From Mucilaginibacter tolerans (GTDB taxonomy: Bacteria; Bacteroidota; Bacteroidia; Sphingobacteriales; Sphingobacteriaceae), in the NCBI RefSeq assembly GCF_030519375.1, contig NZ_JAUMKB010000003.1:310001-374000 (forward strand): a stretch of DNA of 64,000 bases. The letters run 5' to 3'. Below are positions 34,265 through 43,151 of this stretch, in pieces. The position numbers were made by a program, and so were the translations under genes. The first letter of the stretch is position 1; each line of letters opens with the position of its first letter. The notes under the pieces are model-generated. The model was not told the DNA's origin and did no database searches. It saw only the letters and a list, made by a program, of their open reading frames with translations.

Positions 34265-34993
34265 CTAAGTATATAGACCCCCATTAATAGACAATACTTC
34301 CCCGGTTATATAGCCCGCTTCGGCAGATGCTAAAAACCCGACCGCATGGGCCACCTCTTCGGGCGTACCAAAACGTTTAACGGGGATTATTGACCTTAAT
34401 TCTTTCTCGTCAAGGCCTTCCGTCATATCGGTTGTTATAAATCCGGGGGCAACCGCATTTACAGTAACCCCCTTGCGGGCAATCTCCTGGGCCAATGCCT
34501 TTGTGGCGCCTATAACCCCCGCTTTAGCTGCCGAATAATTAACCTGCCCCGGTAACCCTTTTATGCCAGATAAGGAAACCACGTTAACTATGCGGCCATA
34601 TTTTTTCATCAGCATACTGCTTAAAACCTGCCTGGTGACATAAAAAAAGCCATCCAAACTCGTTTTCAAAACACTATCCCACTGCTCATCTTTCATCCAC
34701 ATCATTAATTCATCATCTTTTATGCCGGCATTATTCACCAGCACCTCGATGTATTTATCGGTGTTTGTTTCAGCCCAATTACTTAGTACCTGATTGATTT
34801 CAGCTTTATTGCCAACGTCAAATTTCAATAACTGGCCATTACCTCCGTTTTGCTTTATTTTGGCAAGCGTTTTTTGAGCCTCCTGTTCGTTAGCCTTGTA
34901 GTTAACCAGCACATAGTAATCCATTTCGGCGAGCTTATAACAAATAGCCCGGCCAATACCCCTTGATCCCCCCGTTACTAAAGCGCATTTCAT
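34265..34993 (-). CDS. fabG: 3-oxoacyl-ACP reductase
   Basis: 242 residues, short-chain dehydrogenase: cofactor loop GGSRGIGRAI (8-17), NNAG, catalytic Ser in VVSLSG and YxxxK in YSAAK, and the C-terminal ITGEVLSINGG. Reduces 3-oxoacyl-ACP with NADPH. With the two hotdog genes it forms a reduction/dehydration set, but no ketosynthase lies in the window; the only carrier protein is 10 kb away at 44668. Confidence 0.88.
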   Translation of the reverse strand: MKCALVTGGSRGIGRAICYKLAEMDYYVLVNYKANEQEAQKTLAKIKQNGGNGQLLKFDVGNKAEINQVLSNWAETNTDKYIEVLVNNAGIKDDELMMWMKDEQWDSVLKTSLDGFFYVTRQVLSSMLMKKYGRIVNVVSLSGIKGLPGQVNYSAAKAGVIGATKALAQEIARKGVTVNAVAPGFITTDMTEGLDEKELRSIIPVKRFGTPEEVAHAVGFLASAEAGYITGEVLSINGGLYT

Positions 34994-35353
34994 GATTTAG
35001 ATTTTGAATTTAATAATGCCTTTTACGAATAGAAGGCTTTAACACCGAGCCAAAGTAGTTCAAAAATTTTGAAATTTCAATGGTAGATATTTCGTCCCGG
35101 CGTTATTCTTGCGGCATGATAAACTCTCCAAAAATTGAGCAAGGGATTATTGTTTTTAATGGATAATTTAACCTGCAATCAACCCCAATCTTACGGGTTT
35201 TAGCATCACTTCTCGCTCCGAACTTCGTCAGGCGCAAAAAAATCATTGCCGCATAACTAATGTTTATCTGACTGCGTATAAGTGTGATAACGCCTTTATC
35301 AGAGGCAATAACAATTCTTTAACAGTTTATTAACCGTTTAAAATTTTTAAAAT
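34994..35353. other. Divergent spacer without genes
   Basis: 360 bp between divergent fabG and the receiver gene. It must hold both promoters; I could not single out a full TTG-N19-TAnnTTTG. No palindromes noted. Confidence 0.4.
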
Positions 35354-35722
35354 ATGAAAATCCTGGTAGCTGAAGATGATCAATTGATGATTAAGATGCT
35401 TGAGTTCCGTCTCAAAAAAGACGGGCATGATGTGGTGATAACAAATGATGGTCGTGCAGCAGTACAAAAGTTGGACGATTTTCAGCCCGATCTGGTTATT
35501 ACAGATATTATGATGCCTTATCTATCGGGCCTTGAGGTGGTGAGTGCTGTGAAAAAAAGATATCCGACCGGTACACCGGTAATTATTCTTTCAGGTATGG
35601 GACAAGAAAATGTAGTGCTCGAGGCATTTCAACTTGGTGCCGATGACTACATGACAAAGCCATTTAGCCCGAACGAGCTATCAGTACGTGTACGGAGGTT
35701 CGAGGCCCCATTGGTTAAATAA
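35354..35722 (+). CDS. Single-domain response regulator of a polysaccharide operon
   Basis: 122 residues: acidic ED in VAEDDQLM, phospho-Asp in DLVITDIMMPY, Ser in IILSGMG, Lys in YMTKPFSP. CheY/OmpR-type receiver with only a stub of output. First of four tandem plus-strand genes; its 3' end overlaps the open frame of the HEAT protein, so translation is coupled. Likely an allosteric switch for the GT2 machinery. Confidence 0.88.
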   Translation: MKILVAEDDQLMIKMLEFRLKKDGHDVVITNDGRAAVQKLDDFQPDLVITDIMMPYLSGLEVVSAVKKRYPTGTPVIILSGMGQENVVLEAFQLGADDYMTKPFSPNELSVRVRRFEAPLVK

Positions 35723-36851
35723 TTCACCTGATTTTAATAGCAAAAGTTTGGTTAGCAAAGCTTATTTACTTTCCGTGTTCAGTATCTGGCATATTCAAAA
35801 TATTGTCCTTGCCGGTATTATATTGTTGATTTTAGGCCTTTTGGTTTATATGTTGTCTTACATGTATTTCAAAAGTGTTTATGATAAAAAGTTTGATAAA
35901 TGGAGCTTAATTTCCGATTTGCTGATACGGAAAGCGGTTTTCTATGACGACGAAGAAGAATCTGAAGGTGATAGCGCTATTCCTGTTACTGCAAGGGCCG
36001 AAAAGCTAATGGACAACAAGCATTTTAGAAAACTGCTCATCAATGAAATCATGTCGGCCAAAAGGAGTATCACCGGTATATCGGCCGATAATCTGAAACA
36101 CCTTTATGTACAACTGGGCCTTGATAAATATGCACTGGGCAACTTATCCAGCGGCAGGTGGTATATCAGGGCAAAGGCAATACAGGAGCTCACCATTATG
36201 AGCATGCACGAATTTGTAGATCAGCTATGCCTGTATGCCGATGACAAGAACGACCTGGTGCGTATGGAAGCTCAATCAGCACTGATTCAATTCAATGGTT
36301 TTGATGGCCTTCATTTTTTGGACACCGTGACTTATCCTATTTCAAACTGGCAGCAAATAAAACTTTTGCAGCAGTTGTCGCATTTGCCGCCGGCAAATAT
36401 TGATATGACTCAATGGTTTAAGTCAGATAACAGCAGTGTAATCATATTTACCTTAAAACTGGCCCGTATTTACCAGCGGTTTGATTTGTATTATGACATT
36501 GTATCCTGTCTTGATCATCCCGATCCATTGGTGAGATATGAGGCTATTCATTGCCTTAATGAGATCTATACCGATGAAACTTCCGATGATTTTATATCAA
36601 GGTTTCTTGGTGAAATACTAAAGAACCAATTAGCCATGATAAAAGTAATGGAAACAGTCGGCACAGAAAAAGATGTGCTGTTCCTGCTCGATCTGCTAAA
36701 TCATGAAAATGACGAAATAAAGATCGGTGCTGCCCGTGCACTGGTGCAAAGCAATAAAGACGGTATGGTGTCTCTTGAAAAGTACTCGAAGGAATCAAAT
36801 GACTCCATTAACGAGATAGTAATGCACATTAAAGGAGAGGTAGCAGCATGA
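35688..36851 (+). CDS. Membrane-anchored HEAT-repeat protein
   Basis: 387 residues in the longest form (GTG 35688); TTG 35748 or GTG 35775 are shorter alternatives and the true start is uncertain. A membrane helix (NIVLAGIILLILGLLVYML) is followed by helical HEAT-type repeats (WYIRAKAIQELTIM, LVRMEAQSALIQF, PLVRYEAIHCL, EIKIGAARALV). Such repeats bind proteins. It ends in an ATGA overlap with the glycosyltransferase, suggesting it links the upstream receiver to that enzyme. Confidence 0.78.
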   Translation: MYGGSRPHWLNNSPDFNSKSLVSKAYLLSVFSIWHIQNIVLAGIILLILGLLVYMLSYMYFKSVYDKKFDKWSLISDLLIRKAVFYDDEEESEGDSAIPVTARAEKLMDNKHFRKLLINEIMSAKRSITGISADNLKHLYVQLGLDKYALGNLSSGRWYIRAKAIQELTIMSMHEFVDQLCLYADDKNDLVRMEAQSALIQFNGFDGLHFLDTVTYPISNWQQIKLLQQLSHLPPANIDMTQWFKSDNSSVIIFTLKLARIYQRFDLYYDIVSCLDHPDPLVRYEAIHCLNEIYTDETSDDFISRFLGEILKNQLAMIKVMETVGTEKDVLFLLDLLNHENDEIKIGAARALVQSNKDGMVSLEKYSKESNDSINEIVMHIKGEVAA

Positions 36852-38275
36852 GTTGGCAAACATTTATTCTACACTTTTTTACCTATGGCATTCTATTGTA
36901 TTCCATCATACTTTTGATATGCTACGTTTTAATAGGTGCGTTTTCAATCAGCGAAACACGCTCGTATCTGCATAAAAACAGTTTTACCGATTACCGAATG
37001 CTTGCCTCGTCAACCGAAACGCCAAGCATGAGCATACTGGCGCCGGCTTATAATGAAGGGGCGAATATTATTGAAAATGTTCGGTCACTACTCTCGCTGC
37101 ACTATAATAACCTTGAGGTGATTATTATTAACGATGGTAGTAAAGACGATTCATTAGAGAAACTGATCCGTGCATATGATCTTTATAAAGTAGATTTTTT
37201 TGTAAACCAGCAAATAAAAACCAAGCCTGTAAGGGGCGTATACAAAAGCTATAACCCGGTTTATCGTAAGCTGATCGTTGTAGACAAAGTAAATGGCGGT
37301 AAAGCCGACGCGCTAAATGTAGGGGTAAACATTGCTAAAAACGATTATTTTGTTTGTATTGATGTGGATTGTGTATTGGAGCAAGATTCACTTTTAAAAC
37401 TGGCTAAACCTTTCCTTGAAAGCACCAATCAGCGTGTGATAGCTGCAGGCGGTGTAGTACGTATAGCCAACAGCTGCGAAATTGAAGGCGGACGACTGGT
37501 AAAGGTAAATCTGCCAAAACAGTTTCTGCCGAGAATACAAACGCTTGAATACATCCGCGCATTCCTGCTTAGCCGCATGGCCTGGACAAAGCTGAATGGC
37601 CTTCTTCTTATTTCGGGAGCCTTCGGTGCCTTCGACCGTGAAATTGTGATCAACTGTGGTGGCTACAATACCAACACCGTTGGTGAAGACATGGAACTGG
37701 TGGTGCGCATGCGCCGTTATATGGAGGAACGTGACGAACCTTATAAGGTCGCTTTCATTCCCGACCCTTTATGCTGGACCGAAGCACCATCTACCTTCAA
37801 AATTCTGGGACGTCAGCGTAACCGCTGGACCCGCGGCACAATCGAAACCCTGCGTTTCCACAAAGTGATGCTCTTCAACCCCCGTTATGGCATTTTAGGT
37901 ATGCTCAGCTATCCTTATTGGTTGTTTTTTGAGTTTATGGCACCAATAATTGAATTTTTTGGCACCATCGGTATGATCATCTATTGCTTCACTTATGCCG
38001 TTAACTGGTCGGCTATAATGATCATAGTAGGGGTATTATGCATGGGTATACTCTACTCCATTTTTGCTATCATGATGGAGGTGCTTACCTATAATCAATA
38101 CAGGGGCCGGAAAGATATCTTACGTCTGGTAGGCGTTGCCATACTGGAGCCATTTGTGTTCCATCCATTTGTAGTATGGTCGGCCATACGAGGTAATATA
38201 GATTTATTAAGAAAACACAATTCCTGGGGCGAAATGACCAGAACGGGTTTGGCTACAGAGAAAAAAGCGTCATAG
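36848..38275 (+). CDS. Processive family 2 glycosyltransferase
   Basis: 475 residues: N-terminal helix, GT2 domain with APAYNEG (about 58), DGS, DVDC (DxD), GED, and RQRNRWTRG (Q/RxxRW motif of processive synthases such as BcsA/PgaC), then three to four C-terminal membrane segments. Likely polymerises a beta-linked sugar and moves it across the inner membrane. E. coli YaiP is a comparable enzyme encoded with YaiO; a YaiO homologue is 5 kb away here. Confidence 0.9.
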   Translation: MSWQTFILHFFTYGILLYSIILLICYVLIGAFSISETRSYLHKNSFTDYRMLASSTETPSMSILAPAYNEGANIIENVRSLLSLHYNNLEVIIINDGSKDDSLEKLIRAYDLYKVDFFVNQQIKTKPVRGVYKSYNPVYRKLIVVDKVNGGKADALNVGVNIAKNDYFVCIDVDCVLEQDSLLKLAKPFLESTNQRVIAAGGVVRIANSCEIEGGRLVKVNLPKQFLPRIQTLEYIRAFLLSRMAWTKLNGLLLISGAFGAFDREIVINCGGYNTNTVGEDMELVVRMRRYMEERDEPYKVAFIPDPLCWTEAPSTFKILGRQRNRWTRGTIETLRFHKVMLFNPRYGILGMLSYPYWLFFEFMAPIIEFFGTIGMIIYCFTYAVNWSAIMIIVGVLCMGILYSIFAIMMEVLTYNQYRGRKDILRLVGVAILEPFVFHPFVVWSAIRGNIDLLRKHNSWGEMTRTGLATEKKAS

Positions 38276-38285
38276 TATTTGAGTA

Positions 38286-40337
38286 ATGGAAACTAAAAAA
38301 ACTAAAAAGGAAAAACTGTCGAAAAGGATCGTGCCTGCGGCTTTATCGTTCGCACAGCTTTCCATCATATGGCTGATGATGATTTTTGTCCTCAGCATTT
38401 TCGAAGTTATTTATAACGGCATCGCTCACGAGCTGCCCAAAAACCTGTTTGCTGTATTAGGCTGGACTTTTTTGAACGACCTGATATTCTGGTGTAAAGG
38501 TTTGATCTATTTTTTCCTTTTGTATGTGATACTTCACCTCATCTCCGCAAAATTTGCACGCATAACTTATTGCGTATTCATAGTTTTTATGGCGATTGTG
38601 CAGCTTAGTCTCACTTCTTACTTTACAACAGCTTTGGTTCCGCTTGGGGCAGATTTGTACAGCTATTCAATGGCTGATATTAAACAAACCGTAGGCGCTG
38701 CTGGTGGTGTAAACTTTTTCCAAATTATCGGTTTTATTGTGGTGATTAGTGGCACCATCACCGCTTTGTGGATGTTACCGGCTAAGTTGAAGATAAACAG
38801 ATATATTGTCGTTGCATTACCGATGCTATCATTCCTTATATTTGTGACCGATGCCCAGGCTATGATCCACCCGGGCAGCTTTAAATCAGACTATGCCAAT
38901 AACCTGGTCATCAATAAATCTGATCATTTCTGGGCCGAATCATACAAACACTTCTTCCCTTCAAAAGGCGAGCTTGATATTTATGCTGATAGTTACATTA
39001 ATGATTACGATAACGCTGCTACAAGCAAAATAGCAGCATTCAAATATACTGATCCGGCACATTACCCATTTTTACACAATGATGCTTCACCGGATGTACT
39101 GAGTCCGTTTATCAAAAGTAATACGACCCCTCCGAACATTGTTATCATACTGGTTGAAGGTTTAGGCCGCGCATTTACCAATGAAGGCGCTTACCTGGGC
39201 AATTTTACACCATTTATCGATTCACTATCCGGAAAAAGCCTTTACTGGAAAAACTTCCTGAGTGAAGGAGGCCGTACGTTTGCAGTTTTACCTTCTGTAT
39301 TGGGATCATTGCCATTTGCTAAAAATGGTTTCCTGGCATTGGGTGATAATATGCCTTCGCACGTGTCCCTGTTAAGCCTTTTGAAATATAACGGTTACCA
39401 TACTTCATTTTATTATGGAGGCGATGCCAATTTTGACAACATGGCAACTTTCCTGAATAAAAACGCTATTGATGAATTGAACGATGGAAAATCGTTCCCG
39501 GCGGGATATACCAAATTACCTGCGCCTAACGGTTTTTCATGGGGGTATAATGATAAAGAGTTGTTCAGACATTATTTAGTTACCCGCGATGAAAAAGCAA
39601 CAGCACCACAGCTGAGCGTTGTTTTAACCGTATCAACCCACAGCCCATTTGCAATAAATGAGGAAGATAAATACCTGGCCAGATTTGAAAAACGCCTGAC
39701 CGAACTGGGCTATGATGATGCCAAAAAGAACGAATGCCGTAACTACAAGCTGCAATATGCCAGTATCTTATACCTGGATGATGCGTTGCGCGGTTTCTTT
39801 AATACCTACAGCAAGCGCAGCGATTATAACAACACTATATTCCTGATCACCGGCGACCATCGTATGCCTGAGATACCGATGAGCGATAAGATCGACCGCT
39901 ACCATGTGCCCCTGATCGTTTATTCGCCAATGCTTAAACGTACTGCGCAGATGGCGTCTGTTTCTACGCATTTTGATATCAGTCCGAGTTTAATGGCTTA
40001 TTTGCAGCATAATTATAAGATCAAAGGACCATCACTGGTAAGCTGGATGGGACAGGGTTTGGATACTAATCGCAATTTTGAGAATATTCATAACTATCCG
40101 CTGCTGCAGACTAAAACGGACATGATAGACTTTATTATGGGTGAATACCACCTGAATGGCGACAACCTGTTTAAACTGAATGCCGAGCTTGGTGAAGACC
40201 CCATACAGGATGAAGGTAAAGCCGGACAGCTTAAAAATGCCTTTGACCAGTTTAAGAAAAAGAATGAACAAATCGTAACTGGAAACTGGATCATACCGGA
40301 TTCCATTCATCAGCATTACAATCCCGTAAAGCATTAA
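38286..40337 (+). CDS. LtaS-like sulfatase-fold phosphotransferase
   Basis: 683 residues: five membrane helices in residues 20-190, then an extracytoplasmic alkaline-phosphatase/sulfatase domain (PPNIVIILVEGLGR with the first metal glutamate, nucleophile Thr in EGGRTFAVLPS, and ITGDHRMPE with the Asp/His metal ligands). Family members transfer phosphoglycerol or phosphoethanolamine to surface glycans. Last gene of the receiver/HEAT/GT2 operon, so it may decorate that polymer. Confidence 0.88.
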   Translation: METKKTKKEKLSKRIVPAALSFAQLSIIWLMMIFVLSIFEVIYNGIAHELPKNLFAVLGWTFLNDLIFWCKGLIYFFLLYVILHLISAKFARITYCVFIVFMAIVQLSLTSYFTTALVPLGADLYSYSMADIKQTVGAAGGVNFFQIIGFIVVISGTITALWMLPAKLKINRYIVVALPMLSFLIFVTDAQAMIHPGSFKSDYANNLVINKSDHFWAESYKHFFPSKGELDIYADSYINDYDNAATSKIAAFKYTDPAHYPFLHNDASPDVLSPFIKSNTTPPNIVIILVEGLGRAFTNEGAYLGNFTPFIDSLSGKSLYWKNFLSEGGRTFAVLPSVLGSLPFAKNGFLALGDNMPSHVSLLSLLKYNGYHTSFYYGGDANFDNMATFLNKNAIDELNDGKSFPAGYTKLPAPNGFSWGYNDKELFRHYLVTRDEKATAPQLSVVLTVSTHSPFAINEEDKYLARFEKRLTELGYDDAKKNECRNYKLQYASILYLDDALRGFFNTYSKRSDYNNTIFLITGDHRMPEIPMSDKIDRYHVPLIVYSPMLKRTAQMASVSTHFDISPSLMAYLQHNYKIKGPSLVSWMGQGLDTNRNFENIHNYPLLQTKTDMIDFIMGEYHLNGDNLFKLNAELGEDPIQDEGKAGQLKNAFDQFKKKNEQIVTGNWIIPDSIHQHYNPVKH

Positions 40338-40357
40338 TAACTGAACCTTAATAAAGT

Positions 40358-40390
40358 AAAAAGGTGACTCTGAAATATGATCACCTTTTT
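40358..40390 (+). terminator. Bidirectional terminator
   Basis: AAAAAGGTGA (40358-40367) pairs exactly with TCACCTTTTT (40381-40390), 13-nt loop, T-run on both strands. Serves the convergent LtaS-like and DUF6268 genes. Confidence 0.8.
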
Positions 40391-40414
40391 TGTTATGTAT
40401 ATTTTGATAATTTA

Positions 40415-41338
40415 TCAGAATTCGTAGTTGACGCCACCCTGGAATATAAACGAATTTTGACGGTAAGACACATTGGCTACCCGGTCATTCAATTTATTAA
40501 ACCCATCAAAAGGCACTTTCTGATCCGTGTTAAATGTTTCCAGTTTTTGCATAAACGTACGCCCGGCTATCATGCTCAACTTCCATCGTTTGTCCAGCTT
40601 AACCTCATAAATCAACCCGGCGCTGTTTTGCCGTAAATGCAGGTATTGAGCTTGCCCGGCATCAGAGAAATGATACATGCTTCCGTCAAGGCCTGCTGTA
40701 ATACCCAGCGATTGTGCTTCTGTCAATTTATGCCTTAAAGTAGCCCTGGCGGGTATAATAGCCGTAAAATTCCATTTGTTGTTGATTGTCCAGTCGACGT
40801 CAGGTATAGGCAAAAGGAATTTACCCGAATAATTGCTGATATAGGTAAGCGTAACGCCATATCTGAGACGATTGCTTGGATGAAAACCTAAACGTACACC
40901 CGCTGTGTAGAGAATGTCGCCCGCCTCAAGGTTCTGTTTTAAATCAGAGGCAACAGTCGCCAGGCCAATGAATGAGATACTGGTGGATCGCGACAGCGAA
41001 TAATTCATTAGCAATGGAACGGTCAGGGAATGAAACCAGGCGTTGCTTATTTCGTCTGCATTCGAAAGAAAAAGTCCCTGGTAGCGTATGCCTGTTTTTA
41101 TCAGGACCGTATGAACAGTGGAGAAATCTTTGTAGACCGGAATACCTATGTCTACAATAGGCTGCTGCATGGTTAAAGTATTACCGTTGGTGTTGATGGG
41201 CGTAACCAAATAGTTCACATTAATACCGCCCAGCTTTGGCGAAGTAGTGAGAAACCGGGAATGTCTGGTGGTGTCTGAGTTTTGGCAATAGCCAAGCAGG
41301 GGCAATAGCATGCCCGTTAAGAACATAATTCTTTTCAT
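40415..41338 (-). CDS. DUF6268 outer-membrane beta-barrel protein
   Basis: 307 residues with a signal peptide (MLLPLLGYCQ) and repeated amphipathic strands ending in a C-terminal Phe (GGVNYEF), the outer-membrane assembly signature. Matches DUF6268. Probable porin-like or biogenesis barrel. 31 bp downstream of the MarR gene and likely in its operon. Confidence 0.8.
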   Translation of the reverse strand: MKRIMFLTGMLLPLLGYCQNSDTTRHSRFLTTSPKLGGINVNYLVTPINTNGNTLTMQQPIVDIGIPVYKDFSTVHTVLIKTGIRYQGLFLSNADEISNAWFHSLTVPLLMNYSLSRSTSISFIGLATVASDLKQNLEAGDILYTAGVRLGFHPSNRLRYGVTLTYISNYSGKFLLPIPDVDWTINNKWNFTAIIPARATLRHKLTEAQSLGITAGLDGSMYHFSDAGQAQYLHLRQNSAGLIYEVKLDKRWKLSMIAGRTFMQKLETFNTDQKVPFDGFNKLNDRVANVSYRQNSFIFQGGVNYEF

Positions 41339-41369
41339 TTTTTAATCCTTAAAGTTGAAAATGTCTGGA

Positions 41370-41819
41370 TTACAGAGATGTAATCGCTTCTATTAGTCTA
41401 AATGCAAGACTGTTAAATTGAGTTCTTTCTTCTTTTGTAAGTTGGGAGACCAATGATTTGTTAAAGGTTTCGAGCATTGCATGGGCCTGCGCAGCCAGCT
41501 TTTTACCGGTTTCCGTCAGTTCAATTGAGGTTTTCCGCTTGTCGGTCGCATCCTTTAACACCCTTGCAAAATCTTTTTTAGCAAGGAGCGCGATAGTTCT
41601 ATTAACAGAGGCCTTATCCCGCCCTAACCCCAAGCCTATCTCCTGCTGTGATGCACTTCCTGAATAATATAGCCTCATAAGCACAGGTATCTGGTCCATC
41701 TCCAGCGGGAACCCATTTTCCCTGAAAATTTTATCGCATTGTCTGTGTATTTTATGATACAATGCACCGATATGTGCGATCATTTCAGGGGGTGACAGAC
41801 GAGTATTGTTCTGATTCAT
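41370..41819 (-). CDS. MarR family regulator
   Basis: 149 residues, winged helix MarR domain: SASQQEIGLGLGRDKASVNRTIALLAKKDFARVLKDATDKRKTSIELT includes the recognition helix and wing. A perfect 36-bp palindrome lies 11 bp upstream, so autoregulation of this gene and the following DUF6268 barrel is very likely. Ligand unknown (phenolics or oxidants are usual). Confidence 0.92.
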   Translation of the reverse strand: MNQNNTRLSPPEMIAHIGALYHKIHRQCDKIFRENGFPLEMDQIPVLMRLYYSGSASQQEIGLGLGRDKASVNRTIALLAKKDFARVLKDATDKRKTSIELTETGKKLAAQAHAMLETFNKSLVSQLTKEERTQFNSLAFRLIEAITSL

Positions 41820-41829
41820 GAAGCAAAAG

Positions 41830-41865
41830 TATAAAATATAGTTGATATATCAACTATATTTTATA
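41830..41865. promoter_or_regulatory. MarR operator, perfect 36-bp palindrome
   Basis: Left arm TATAAAATATAGTTGATA, right arm its exact complement, no spacer. Core TAGTTGATATATCAACTA is typical of MarR sites. Only 10 bp from the MarR start codon, so binding blocks the promoter and leader. Confidence 0.8.
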
Positions 41866-41985
41866 AAACGCCTCACCTTTTCCCCTTCAAATAAAGGTTC
41901 TGTTTTCTTTGTGGTTCAATTCTACTACGGAGGACATTAAGAGTATGACCAAGTTTGCAGAGAATATTAGTATTATTCGCCTAGC

Positions 41986-43146
41986 TTATTTCTTGGCAGC
42001 GACTTGCTCCTTAAGAATAGTAGTGATCATCGGGCGGTAAAATGTCCAGAAAAAACTTTTACGCTCAGCCGGATCATCAGAGTTGTAAAACATCCACCTG
42101 AACATACTTATGCCTTTAAAGTAGGAGGTTCCCATACCGATCGGGTTATCACAAAAATCACCTGAGAAGTAATAGAATTGGTAATCTTTGTCCTTATGCA
42201 TAATAATAGCCGGGAACGTAGTTGGGATATTGTATTTCTTCAATTCAGCAGTACCAGCAGCATTCAGACTGATATCGAATCGTGACACCGCGTGATTGAT
42301 TGACAGCGAAGGGGTAATGATATCAAACCAGAACGGATACTTCATCTTTTCGGGCAGCCCGAATACTTTTTTACCGTAACCAAATGTTATGATATGTGGT
42401 ACGGGATCCGTTAAATGTGTACTGTCTTCCAGAATAACAATCTGATCATCGTTGCTTACAAATGCCAGGCCTGATTTATGGAATGGCCACTTCCGCTCGT
42501 GCTGCTTTTTATAGTTTCCGATAAGCCAGCGTGGTAATTCTTTATTTTTAGTAGTATCAAAACTATCAAAATACCGTGCAGTCCACCCTGTCCAATGCAT
42601 GCCGAACATCTTCTCGAATTTATTGCGGTTATCTGCATTGGTTGGCGAACCTATGGTGTTAAACTCGGTGATGATGAGTTTGTGCTTATCCTTCATATCC
42701 TGCAAAAACTCAATATCCTGCGCACTCATCCCTCCATATATAAGGTTAGACCGTTCTGTACTTTGTTTCTGGCTGTACCATTCGCTCCGGTACATCCCAT
42801 AAGTGTCGGTATAATAAGCCAGGTCGGCATCATTACTCAATTGCTTTAATTGCTCTGATGAAAATCTTTCAAGTCCTTTTAGTTTAAATTTTTCATCATC
42901 TTTAGGAAAAAACCCAAAATAGTCCTGGCTATTCTTGTAGGATTGTGTTGCAGTTTTGGTAAAGCGGTTATGATTCAATATCCACCAAAGCGAAGTATGT
43001 TCCTGGGCATCGGTGGTCAGTACCGTTTTATCCACTATAGCCACAACCAGTTTTTTCTTGGGAGTAAAAAACCAGGCGAGCCACATCACTACCGGGAAAA
43101 TAATAAGCGCAGGTATAATCAGTTGCAGAAACTTTCTCTTGTTCAT
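41986..43146 (-). CDS. Unknown membrane-anchored protein paired with YaiO
   Basis: 386 residues: signal-anchor (LQLIIPALIIFPVVMWLAWFF) then a large extracytoplasmic domain, rich in aromatic residues, with DVDTYGMY-like YYTDTYGMYRSEWY and a GYGKKVFGLP motif. No family recognised. Starts 5 bp after the YaiO stop and must be co-transcribed, so a role in polysaccharide export or modification is inferred. Confidence 0.65.
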   Translation of the reverse strand: MNKRKFLQLIIPALIIFPVVMWLAWFFTPKKKLVVAIVDKTVLTTDAQEHTSLWWILNHNRFTKTATQSYKNSQDYFGFFPKDDEKFKLKGLERFSSEQLKQLSNDADLAYYTDTYGMYRSEWYSQKQSTERSNLIYGGMSAQDIEFLQDMKDKHKLIITEFNTIGSPTNADNRNKFEKMFGMHWTGWTARYFDSFDTTKNKELPRWLIGNYKKQHERKWPFHKSGLAFVSNDDQIVILEDSTHLTDPVPHIITFGYGKKVFGLPEKMKYPFWFDIITPSLSINHAVSRFDISLNAAGTAELKKYNIPTTFPAIIMHKDKDYQFYYFSGDFCDNPIGMGTSYFKGISMFRWMFYNSDDPAERKSFFWTFYRPMITTILKEQVAAKK

Positions 43147-43151
43147 CTAAA

